In this document: one piece after another, positions 1-5,286 of the stretch
Position numbering within the stretch: position 1 is the stretch's first letter
Layout of the letters: every line of letters starts with the position of its first letter
From: Spirochaetaceae bacterium
GTDB taxonomy: Bacteria > Spirochaetota > Spirochaetia > Treponematales > Breznakiellaceae
Assembly: GCA_031257995.1 (NCBI GenBank)
Contig: JAIRNN010000351.1
Span: 1 to 11,761 of the forward strand
DNA length: 11,761 nt
Direction of reading: 5' to 3'
Translations under genes and position numbers: made by a program
Notes under the pieces: generated by a model
What the model was told of the DNA's origin: nothing
What the model saw: only the letters and a program-made list of their open reading frames with translations
Database searches by the model: none

Positions 1-88
1 GATACGTTTTTCCAAGGATCCGCAAATGCATAAAATCGCTGTCGCTTTGGTGATTAACTTCTGGTTCTTTCACAGGATTATCGGTTAA
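1..88 (+). CDS. IS1-family transposase InsB, C-terminal end (partial at window edge)
   Basis: Reading from base 2, the plus strand encodes IRFSKDPQMHKI..., ending in INFWFFHRIIG and a TAA at 86-88. This is the characteristic C-terminus of IS1-family InsB, the DDE transposase moving IS1 elements. Only about 28 residues are inside the window and the rest lies upstream, so intactness cannot be judged. About 20 bases after the stop, the sequence GCCCACGACC (101-110) reads GGTCGTGGGC from outside and is a plausible right terminal inverted repeat, since IS1 ends close to its stop codon. The element abuts a second IS1 copy in the opposite orientation. The family assignment is confident from the tail motif; the exact element end is inferred. 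Confidence 0.8.
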   Translation, partial: IRFSKDPQMHKIAVALVINFWFFHRIIG

Positions 89-110
89 GCAACATCTTTC
101 GCCCACGACC

Positions 111-591
111 GAAAAACGCTCATAATACGCATAGCTGCCACCGGCATAAACTTTCCCTGTGTTAAGCGGACCAAGCAGTTCCAGCAGCTTGTCAAGATTC
201 CTTATGTTCCCTCGCCCCAAACCAAAAGGCAACAGCTTCACCGCCCTCGTGATCAACAGCCCGCCGCAGCCAGATTTGACGCTTCTTATCATGATAAAAA
301 CTCCGCATTCCGTCCGTTTCTACGCGAATCCTGATGTTTTTATGGGATTCGGGACAGCCTTTGTTCGCCTGTTCTGTCATTTCCTCTTTTTTTAATTCTT
401 TTATAACGGTATCGGCGCTTGCGCCTAATTCCCGCGCTGCCGCCCGTATTCCGGCCCCGCCAGCCGCCCGTTTGATTATGGCTTTCTTTATATCGGGCTT
501 ACAGCCGTTACCGCCGTATTCCGCTTGAACCGCCATAGGCGCGGACGTCTTCACTTCCGCAAAACGGGCATTTTAATGCTGCTGCCGCCAT
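111..591 (-). pseudogene. Decayed IS1-family transposase (InsA-InsB), frameshifted and truncated
   Basis: On the minus strand an ATG at 589-591 opens an InsA-like zinc-finger start (KCPFCGSEDV) that soon meets a stop. Another frame (192-554) continues with the InsA helix-turn-helix region (KPDIKKAIIKRAAGGAGIR, then TVIKELKK). It runs into InsB sequence: ETDGMRSFYHDKK at the first catalytic Asp, then AVDHEGGEAVAFWFGAREHK. A further frameshift near 192-200 moves the reading to NLDKLLELLGPLNTGKVYAGGSYAYYERFS, which stops matching at about 111, where the plus-strand IS1 end begins. Normal IS1 residues between the zinc finger and the helix-turn-helix are missing, so there is an internal deletion as well. 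The gene is inactive. The 3' third is absent and was probably displaced by insertion of the neighbouring IS1 copy. Confidence 0.82.
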
Positions 592-646
592 AACTTCCCA
601 CTCATAACGTTTTCGGTATAGTATATCTGTATTTATAATAATAAGT

Positions 647-1513
647 CTAGAACATTACCGTATTTTCAGGCTGCTTCGCGGCGGCGCGGATGACGTGGCT
701 CGCCAGTATACAGGCGGTAACCGAGCCGACACCGCCGGGGACAGGGCTAATGCCCGCCACGATGGGTTCGGCCTCGTCAAACTTCACGTCCCCGCAGACG
801 CCTTTCCCGCCGTCGGGCTTGGGGTTCACGCCGACATCGACCACGTATTGGCCGGCACGAAAGTATTCTTTGCCGACACTGAGGGCGCGGCCTATCGCGA
901 CGATGACGATGTCGGCTTCCCGCACGGTTTGCGGCAGATTCCGCGTCTTCGAGTGGCAGATGGTAACGGTGGCGTTCTTTTCCAGCAGCAACAGCGCGGC
1001 CGGTTTCCCGATAACGGTGCTGCGGCCCAGTATCACGGCCTTCTTCCCGGCAACATCTATCTTGAAGTGGTCGAGAATCTGGATGCAGCTCTCGGCGGTA
1101 CACGGCGCGTAGCCCTCGCCGGAACCGGAGTAGAGCCCGGCCATTGAGCCGTCCGTGATGCCGTCCACATCCTTCGCGGGGAGCAGGGCCCTCCGTACCA
1201 CGTTGTCGTTGATGTGCGGAGGAAGCGGCCGGAACAAGAGAACGCCGTGAACGCTCTCGTCCTCGTTTACTTCCTTGATGACCTTGAGCAGGTCGTCCTG
1301 CGAGGCCGTTTCGGGAAGCGCGTAGTTTTTCACCGCCACGCCGGTATCGCCGCAGGCCTTGGCCGCGCTCTTCTCGTAGGAGAGGTCGGCGGGCTTCCCT
1401 CCCACGCGAACGATACCGAGGGTCGGAACAACGCCCTTCGCCTTCAGGTATTCAACCTGTTTCGCCATCGTCTCTTTCAAAGCGGCGGCGGCTTCTTTTC
1501 CGTTCAATAACAT
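647..1513 (-). CDS. folD: Methylenetetrahydrofolate dehydrogenase/cyclohydrolase FolD
   Basis: 288 residues, the normal FolD length. FolD oxidises 5,10-methylene-THF to methenyl-THF and usually hydrolyses it to 10-formyl-THF, feeding purine and formyl-methionine synthesis and, in acetogens, running in the methyl branch of the Wood-Ljungdahl pathway. N-terminal catalytic domain about 1-120 and 270-288, with KDVDGITDGSMAG around residues 114-126. Rossmann domain about 140-265 with VILGRSTVIGKPAALLLL, TICHSKT and the closing TPVPGGVG-type motif (SPVPGGVG). Spacing to E. coli K54, Q98 and D121 is preserved exactly, but the first two positions carry Ala50 and Phe94; Asp117 is kept. A lysine sits two residues on, at 52 (SYEKSAAK). 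Those lysine and glutamine positions are needed for cyclohydrolase in characterised enzymes. Start ATG has only a weak AGAAG ribosome site. An IS1 remnant lies just downstream. Confidence 0.95.
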   Translation of the reverse strand: MLLNGKEAAAALKETMAKQVEYLKAKGVVPTLGIVRVGGKPADLSYEKSAAKACGDTGVAVKNYALPETASQDDLLKVIKEVNEDESVHGVLLFRPLPPHINDNVVRRALLPAKDVDGITDGSMAGLYSGSGEGYAPCTAESCIQILDHFKIDVAGKKAVILGRSTVIGKPAALLLLEKNATVTICHSKTRNLPQTVREADIVIVAIGRALSVGKEYFRAGQYVVDVGVNPKPDGGKGVCGDVKFDEAEPIVAGISPVPGGVGSVTACILASHVIRAAAKQPENTVMF

Positions 1514-1542
1514 TTCAAGACTTCTATATTAGTTATTCTATG

Positions 1543-1572
1543 GTAAAAATAGGAGGGGGAAGTCTCCCCCTC
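1543..1572 (-). terminator. Hairpin plus T-tract between the repeat element and folD
   Basis: On the minus strand GAGGGGGA, a four-base loop and TCCCCCTC form a perfect 8-bp hairpin (1553-1560 with 1565-1572), followed after two bases by TTTTT. This has the form of an intrinsic terminator that would stop minus-strand transcription coming from the repeat/SRP RNA side before folD. The stem is also the end of the repeat element at 1553-1692, so the role is inferred. Confidence 0.5.
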
Positions 1573-1692
1573 GCTCCAGACGGCTCAAACCCTGCAAACC
1601 GTCGCAGACTGCGTCTGCTTATGGGTTTGCAGGGTTTGAGCCGTCTTCCGCTACCCCCTCTCCTAGGGGCCCGCCCCTAAGACCCCATCCCG
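1553..1692 (-). repeat. Intergenic repeat family copy R1 (minus orientation) with inserted palindrome
   Basis: Read on the minus strand this shares with copy R2 (2827-3047) the blocks CGGGATGGGGT, TTAGGGGCGG, AGAGGGGGTAGCGGAAG and CTGGAGCGAGGGGGAGAC. Between the last two sits the 69-bp palindrome listed separately. After GGGGGAGAC it diverges from the other copies, so the 3' half seen in R2, R3 and R4 is missing. No coding capacity is credible. It lies between folD and the SRP RNA gene. Confidence 0.7.
1578..1646. repeat. 23-bp perfect inverted repeat with nested hairpin
   Basis: Bases 1578-1600 (AGACGGCTCAAACCCTGCAA and on) are the exact reverse complement of 1624-1646. The 23-base interior contains its own hairpin, GCAGAC (1604-1609) with GTCTGC (1613-1618) around TGC. 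Either strand as RNA or single-stranded DNA would fold into one long stem capped by a second. It is inserted inside repeat copy R1, between blocks that are contiguous in R2. Confidence 0.9.
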
Positions 1693-1848
1693 TGTGCGGG
1701 GTTTTCAATGCCGCCGCCGTACTGTAGAATAGCAGAATAACGTCATTTGAAAACCGCGCGTTTCCGGAAGCAGCCCATAAATCGTGGTTTTTGCATCGCA
1801 AAATGGAGCAAAAACCTACAAGCGCAACAGGCTGCTCGTTATCAAATA

Positions 1849-1955
1849 CCCCACCGCCGAGGGAGGCATAGCACCGCGACCCTTCGCTTACCGTTGCTTC
1901 CTTCCGGACCTGGCGGGGTTGGGCGGCAGCCGCGTGTATGTATCGGCGGTGAGGC
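1849..1955 (-). ncRNA. ffs: Signal recognition particle RNA, small bacterial (4.5S) type
   Basis: The minus strand carries the near-invariant SRP domain IV core CCAGGTCCGGAAGGAAGCA (within 1893-1914), where Ffh binds in targeting membrane proteins to SecYEG. The ends pair: CCTCACCGCCGA at the 5' end (1954-1943) with TCGGCGGTGGGG at the 3' end (1860-1849), with one G-T wobble, giving an RNA of about 107 nt without an Alu domain. The 5' end agrees with a promoter 7 nt upstream. No convincing U-run terminator follows directly. A 9-bp hairpin GGTTTTTGC/GCAAAAACC lies about 35 nt downstream at 1786-1816, without a T-tract. Confidence 0.93.
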
Positions 1956-2141
1956 ATGAATAGTGTACCACAGAATCCAAATTGTCTCAAGTGTGTACAT
2001 TTCAGGGTTACGTGGGATGCCGCGTTTCCCCGAGGTTGCAAAATGTTCGGCTTCAAAACGCGCGGGATGCCCTCGGCGGAAATACAGAAGTCTACCGGGA
2101 ACCGTTGTCCTGCGTATAAGGAAAAAGTCCTTCGTACCTAG
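1956..2141 (+). CDS. Small four-cysteine (zinc-ribbon-like) protein of unknown function
   Basis: 61 residues, starting NPNCLKCVHFRVTWDAAFPR and continuing with GCKMFGFKTRGMPS, then TGNRCPAYKEK. Cysteines at 10, 13, 28 and 51 could form a metal site. The pattern CxxCxHFxVTWD...PxGCxxFGFK...PS...TGxxC resembles a small conserved bacterial family I remember only as uncharacterised, so no function is claimed. No signal peptide or membrane segment. The ATG at 1956 is one base beyond the 5' end of the oppositely transcribed SRP RNA. GGTGAGG lies just one base upstream of the ATG, too close for a good ribosome site, and no clear promoter was found for the gene. The conservation-like motif spacing argues that it is real despite its size and odd setting. 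Confidence 0.7.
   Translation: MNSVPQNPNCLKCVHFRVTWDAAFPRGCKMFGFKTRGMPSAEIQKSTGNRCPAYKEKVLRT
1962..1990 (-). promoter_or_regulatory. Sigma-70-type promoter of the SRP RNA
   Basis: On the minus strand: -35 TTGAGA (1990-1985), 17-bp spacer, -10 TACACT (1967-1962), predicted start at about 1955. That is exactly where the SRP RNA terminal stem begins. The whole promoter lies inside the first 12 codons of the divergently read four-cysteine protein. Confidence 0.7.
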
Positions 2142-2177
2142 CCGCACGGCAATCACATTAACCGTAAACGACAAAGA

Positions 2178-2303
2178 TCCACACAAACCACAGATTGGAC
2201 AGATAGACGCAGATGAAGAGAGTCTACGGATTGACACGGATTGAGCGGTGTCCGGTATGAAAAATCCGCGCCCATCCGTCTCATCCGTGTCCGTCTGCGG
2301 CAA
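2178..2303. repeat. Degenerate GATGA-type short repeats, inverted about a centre
   Basis: The left part carries CCACAGATTGGACAGATAGA then CGCAGATGAAGAG. The right part carries the complement form, CATCCGTCTCATCCGTGTCC then GTCTGCGG. It resembles 5895-5976 and is followed, as there, by T-rich tracts. No gene is visible. Such CRCAGATGAA-type arrays occur scattered in several bacterial genomes; their role is unknown. Confidence 0.6.
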
Positions 2304-2310
2304 ACTGTGA

Positions 2311-2347
2311 TTTTTTCACGTTTTTTCAACTTTTTTCACGTTTTTTT
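2311..2347 (+). other. Four helically phased T-tracts (predicted curved DNA)
   Basis: T6 at 2311-2316, T6 at 2321-2326, T6 at 2331-2336 and T7 at 2341-2347 start at exact 10-bp intervals, separated by CACG, CAAC and CACG. A-tracts at helical period bend DNA, and here they end 11 bp before a TTGACA -35 box, the usual place for an upstream activating curve or UP-like element. The phasing is read directly; the promoter effect is inferred. Confidence 0.75.
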
Positions 2348-2358
2348 GCGGTACCCGC

Positions 2359-2387
2359 TTGACAAAAATTTTCCGGTGTGGTAGTAT
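2359..2387 (+). promoter_or_regulatory. Strong sigma-70-type promoter
   Basis: TTGACA (2359-2364), 17-bp spacer, TAGTAT (2382-2387), with phased T-tracts upstream. The predicted start is about 2394. No conventional gene lies within 800 bases downstream, so it may drive a small RNA, a tiny peptide or the long leader of the lipoprotein at 3240. Confidence 0.65.
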
Positions 2388-2393
2388 AAGTAC

Positions 2394-2438
2394 ATGTCGT
2401 CCTTGAATATGTGGGCGAAATTGTTGTACAATGGGTAA
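2394..2438 (+). CDS. Possible leaderless 14-residue peptide
   Basis: ATG sits exactly at the predicted transcription start of the promoter just upstream and opens 14 codons (MSSLNMWAKLLYNG) ending in TAA. There is no ribosome-binding site because there would be no leader. It is too short to judge by composition. Listed because two other promoters in the window show the same +1/start-codon coincidence. It may equally be the 5' end of a non-coding transcript. Confidence 0.2.
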   Translation: MSSLNMWAKLLYNG

Positions 2439-2507
2439 TAGTTGTCTATGAATAAATGGTTGTCCTTGATGGATTCATTCCTCGTATATTCCTCCGGTTT
2501 AAAAAGA

Positions 2508-2532
2508 CCCCCCCCCCCTCAAACGGGGTTTT
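2508..2532 (+). terminator. 11-C homopolymer merging into a weak CCCC/GGGG hairpin with TTTT
   Basis: Eleven C residues (2508-2518) run into TCAAAC then GGGG TTTT. CCCC (2515-2518) can pair with GGGG (2525-2528), giving a short terminator-like hairpin that would end a transcript of about 140 nt from the promoter at 2359. The stem is only 4 bp, so terminator strength is doubtful. The C-tract length could vary by slippage. Confidence 0.35.
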
Positions 2533-2535
2533 AGG

Positions 2536-2690
2536 GCCTTAAACACCCCCTATAGGCCCTGTTTAGGGCATTTTCACGGGATTTCCCCCTTTTTCAAGCT
2601 TCGTGCTTTTCGCGTTATCCGCGCACCCAAAACAGCGCTCATAAACTCAGGCGGCTTTCCTCCTCAAATCCGTAAAAGAAGAGCCGCCTG
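2536..2690. repeat. Two imperfect-to-perfect hairpins in a gene-free stretch
   Basis: GCCTTAAACA (2536-2545) pairs with TGTTTAGGGC (2560-2569), ten pairs with one G-T wobble. CAGGCGGCT (2648-2656) pairs exactly with AGCCGCCTG (2682-2690) around a 25-base loop. Neither is followed by a T-run. Between 2691 and 2826 there is no gene. GTTTCGGGTGCGCGGCATT at 2759-2777 resembles the 3' part of the repeat family and is probably a fragment of it. Confidence 0.5.
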
Positions 2691-2826
2691 TGGATGGCCT
2701 TCCGTTTTCATCGGCCCGGTATTCTTATCCGGGTTGGGATCGCCGTTATTGAGCGTTGTTTCGGGTGCGCGGCATTTAGGGGGAGGGCTTGGGTCAGGCA
2801 GGAAGTGTGCTGCTGTTGGAGGGCAA

Positions 2827-3047
2827 CGGGATGGGGTTTTAGGGGCGGAACCCGGGACCGCGTCCTTTGGAGAGGGGGTAGCGGAAGAATTGCGGAGGCC
2901 GTAAGGCCGGAGCAAGTCTGGAGCGAGGGGGAGACGGGGCCTGTTGCATTTATCTGGAGTGGAGCATTTTTTGGGCCCCACACCGTGCTGCAAAGGATGC
3001 CCAAAACGCGCTCAATGTTTCGCGCGCGGCATTGGGTGTCCCCCTTC
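2827..3047 (+). repeat. Intergenic repeat family copy R2
   Basis: Shares with R3 and R4 the blocks GGAGACGGGGCCTGTTGC, TTTATC, GGTGGAGCATTTTTTGGGCC (R2 has AGTGGAGC), CACACCGTG, and the tail GCGGCATTGGGTGTCCC. With R1 it shares CGGGATGGGG and GGGGGTAGCGGAAG. GGGGCC and GGCCCC can pair across the GGAGCATTTTTT segment in R2 and R3. Near the end GCGC/GCGC pair around TCAATGTTTC. No frame is conserved among copies, so it is treated as non-coding. It ends just before the structured leader of the lipoprotein. Confidence 0.75.
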
Positions 3048-3064
3048 TCCTCATGATTTGAAAT

Positions 3065-3167
3065 AAAGAGGAACCCCGAAAACGGCCTCGTCCTAGGAAA
3101 ACAGAGCCGTGATCGGGGTATAGAGACGAGGGAAAGGGTAACGCTTTTTCCGGGTCTTGTCCTCTTT
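3065..3167 (+). ncRNA. Candidate pseudoknotted structured RNA / cis-regulatory leader
   Basis: Nearly every part of this 103-nt segment pairs. Closing stem AAAGAGGA (3065-3072)/TCCTCTTT (3160-3167). Stem ACCCCGA (3073-3079)/TCGGGGT (3113-3119), stacked with ACGGC (3082-3086)/GCCGT (3106-3110). From its loop CTCGTC (3087-3092) pairs with downstream GACGAG (3125-3130), making a pseudoknot. Directly after it GGAAAGGG (3131-3138)/CTTTTTCC (3144-3151) form a hairpin over TAACG. A GGGCC-GAAA-GGCCC tetraloop hairpin follows at 3175-3188. The lipoprotein start is 72 nt beyond the closing stem. GTCCCCCTT (3038-3046) is exactly complementary to the ribosome site AAGGGGGAC (3225-3233), so the folded domain could gate translation. 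It matches no riboswitch class I know. Pairings are seen; function is inferred. Confidence 0.5.
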
Positions 3168-3239
3168 TATAAATGGGCCGAAAGGCCCGGGCCGGCCCGT
3201 ATGGGATTGGCTTATTTTATTTTTAAGGGGGACTTTTCT

Positions 3240-4949
3240 ATGAAAAAGTTCTTTTTTGGCATGGCCGTTCTTTTGAGCGTGTCATTATTTTTAATCGGTT
3301 GCCCGACGGAGACCGAGGAGAAGATCGTTACGAATACGGTGTTGCTCCAGCCGGATAAAACGGTCACTACCAGCGGCGACAACGGTGCGGATCTCAAAAC
3401 GGCTTTGGCGACAGAGGGGGTAAACATCGTCGCGTTTGCTCCAGCCTCCCCTGTTACGCTGAGTACCGCCCCGCTGGTGGTTCCCACAGGCAAGACCCTC
3501 CAGCTTCTTGGCGGTCTCACGACTGCCAGCAATGCCGGTGTCGTTGTTGAGGGTAAGGTGATTGTCGGGGCCGGCGGGGTACTGACGGCTACTGCGGCTG
3601 CCGCGAAAATTTCGGTGAAGTCGGGCGGCAGGATCGAGGTGCTGAAGGGCGGGATACTTTCCGTTGACGCGGCTGCCACGGTGTATGACGGGGTGACTGC
3701 TTCGGCTTCGGTGATTGGCAGTAGTGCGGTGATTAACGGCGGGACGCTGAAGTATACGGCAGCAACAGAGGTTGGGACGGTCCCCACCATCGCGGCGGTG
3801 CTGGCACTGGTGTCCAGCGGCGAGCTTGACCTTACCGGATTAACGCTGAGCAGTCTGAAACCCAGCGATCTAGCGGGGGTGACGGGTATCACCCCGTCAA
3901 AGCGGCTCAGGGCGCCGGCGGGTGCGAATGAATCTGCCGGGGCAACGCTTAGTATTCCGGCGGGCGCAATCATCACGATAGCGAGTACTGATACTTTGGC
4001 GGCGATAGCCGGGGCTATTTCGGTCGCGGGCGAGCTGGACATCGGCGCGAGTTCTACGCTTGCTGTAGCGGGATCGATTTCAACCTCCGGTACGGGAAAG
4101 GTGGTATCGACTACCACGACACCCGCCACGCTGGCAAACTTGCTGGGGAAGGCCGGAACCGCTCTCACCATTGAGCAGGGCGACGCGGTCACGTTAGCGG
4201 CGGCGACGGAAGTCAAAGCGGGCACTAAGCTTACCCTTGTTGAAAGCGGGAAAATCACCGCTGAAAGCGCCTCTAACTCCCAAGCATTGACGGTGGCGGG
4301 GCAGGTTATCCTTGACGGCGGGACGCTGGCGACAGCCGGTTCCCACGCCGATACCGGGGACTTTATCATCTCCGGCGCCGGTTCTATTACGGCGGGCGGC
4401 ATCGTGATTAGCGGCGCGGGCGCGGTGAACCTTAACACGGCAAGCGGCAGTTTCCTCGCGGAAGACGTGCTTACCCTTGCGAATAATACTACGGTACTCC
4501 TCACCGAGAGCGCGCAGATTCAGGCGGGCGGGGCGAACGGGATCACCTTCAAAGCGGGCAGCTATGTGTTCGGCTCGGGTGTGAACGGCGTGCTTTCCAC
4601 TGCGGACGTGAAACCGACGCTTGCGGTACCGGGTACCGCCGACATACTGGCAATCGGGGACACGGTAGCGTCCGAACTGGTTTTCGGTTCCAACAGCGTC
4701 TATAAACCGGCTAATACCACCGCCACGATTACACCCGGCGCGACCACAACAGCGAACGACAATGTCAAGCTGACGTTCAAGGCCGGGGCGCAGGTGGTAA
4801 GCGGTACCGGGGCATCAACAGGCTCCAGCGCGGCGCTCACCACTGCCGGCGCGGTTTCTGCGGCTGACACCACCTACACGGTGGGCGCGGATACCACAGT
4901 AACCAAAACCGCTAACGCCAAGACGTGGAGCGGCACGATTGGATCGTAA
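3240..4949 (+). CDS. Low-complexity repetitive lipoprotein, beta-solenoid-like, surface candidate
   Basis: 569 residues from the ATG at 3240. This start is preferred over the upstream one because AAGGGGG (3225-3231) sits 8 bases before it and it begins a clean lipoprotein signal, MKKFFFG..., with lipobox LIGC at residues 18-21. Cys21 would be lipidated by Lgt and the signal removed by signal peptidase II, leaving an envelope-anchored protein. The mature part is rich in Ala, Gly, Thr, Ser and Val, has almost no aromatics and no cysteine, and repeats short turns such as VKSGGRIEVLKGGILSV, VAGQVILDGGTLATAG and FIISGAGSITAGGIVISG, spaced like the coils of a right-handed beta-helix. A single Trp lies near the C-terminus (KTWSGTIGS). 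Function is unknown; adhesin or surface-layer use is a guess. It is monocistronic, with a structured leader and its own terminator. Confidence 0.85.
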   Translation: MKKFFFGMAVLLSVSLFLIGCPTETEEKIVTNTVLLQPDKTVTTSGDNGADLKTALATEGVNIVAFAPASPVTLSTAPLVVPTGKTLQLLGGLTTASNAGVVVEGKVIVGAGGVLTATAAAAKISVKSGGRIEVLKGGILSVDAAATVYDGVTASASVIGSSAVINGGTLKYTAATEVGTVPTIAAVLALVSSGELDLTGLTLSSLKPSDLAGVTGITPSKRLRAPAGANESAGATLSIPAGAIITIASTDTLAAIAGAISVAGELDIGASSTLAVAGSISTSGTGKVVSTTTTPATLANLLGKAGTALTIEQGDAVTLAAATEVKAGTKLTLVESGKITAESASNSQALTVAGQVILDGGTLATAGSHADTGDFIISGAGSITAGGIVISGAGAVNLNTASGSFLAEDVLTLANNTTVLLTESAQIQAGGANGITFKAGSYVFGSGVNGVLSTADVKPTLAVPGTADILAIGDTVASELVFGSNSVYKPANTTATITPGATTTANDNVKLTFKAGAQVVSGTGASTGSSAALTTAGAVSAADTTYTVGADTTVTKTANAKTWSGTIGS

Positions 4950-4985
4950 CAAGACGGCGGTATTTGCCGCACATTGATTGACACG

Positions 4986-5027
4986 GGGGAAACATCGGCG
5001 AATGCAAGCCGGTGTTTCCCCTTTTTT
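4986..5027 (+). terminator. Intrinsic terminator of the lipoprotein gene
   Basis: GGGGAAACATCGGC (4986-4999) pairs with GCCGGTGTTTCCCC (5008-5021), 14 pairs with one T-G wobble and an 8-base loop, followed by TTTTTT (5022-5027), 36 bases after the stop codon. Textbook rho-independent terminator. Confidence 0.92.
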
Positions 5028-5204
5028 CGTTACACGCCCAAGTCTCCACCATATTCTATAAATTTTAGGCCATATTCTTTAGGCCCAAGACCGGGTTCTT
5101 AAGAATACGGGGCATTCTGTTTCCCAAATGGCTCGGTCTTAGTTGAACTTGTTCAAAACCGTTATAAGATCAAGCCAAACGTTACGCCGGGAGCGTTGCG
5201 GGAC
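5028..5204. other. Gene-free spacer with a 7-bp inverted repeat
   Basis: No open frame of note. AAGACCG (5087-5093) is mirrored by CGGTCTT (5134-5140), enclosing the palindrome TTCTTAAGAA (5096-5105). GGCC-bounded ATATTCTTTA occurs at 5069-5084. No promoter or RNA gene is recognised. Confidence 0.4.
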
Positions 5205-5286
5205 TGGGCAGACTTCCCTTGCGGCCATCTCTGGCCGGGATGTGTGAGGCGGACTGTAACTCCTTTTTGGCCGTGATCCGGGGCGG

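Noticed and set aside
1786..1816. GGTTTTTGC/GCAAAAACC hairpin as the SRP RNA terminator
   Set aside because: A good 9-bp stem, but no T-tract follows on the minus strand and the stem is A/T-rich; kept only as a note in the SRP RNA entry.
1842..2303. 153-residue minus-strand frame across the SRP RNA
   Set aside because: It covers the SRP RNA, the opposite-strand four-cysteine gene and degenerate repeats; it has no recognisable domain.
3212..4504. 430-residue open frame antisense to the lipoprotein
   Set aside because: Pro/Ala/Ser/Val composition mirrors the Ala/Gly/Thr codons of the real gene. No start signal and no known domain; the sense strand has RBS, lipobox and terminator.
5087..5140. 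AAGACCG/CGGTCTT inverted repeat as a second terminator or tRNA-like fold
   Set aside because: No T-run follows, no cloverleaf elements, and the lipoprotein already has a strong terminator.
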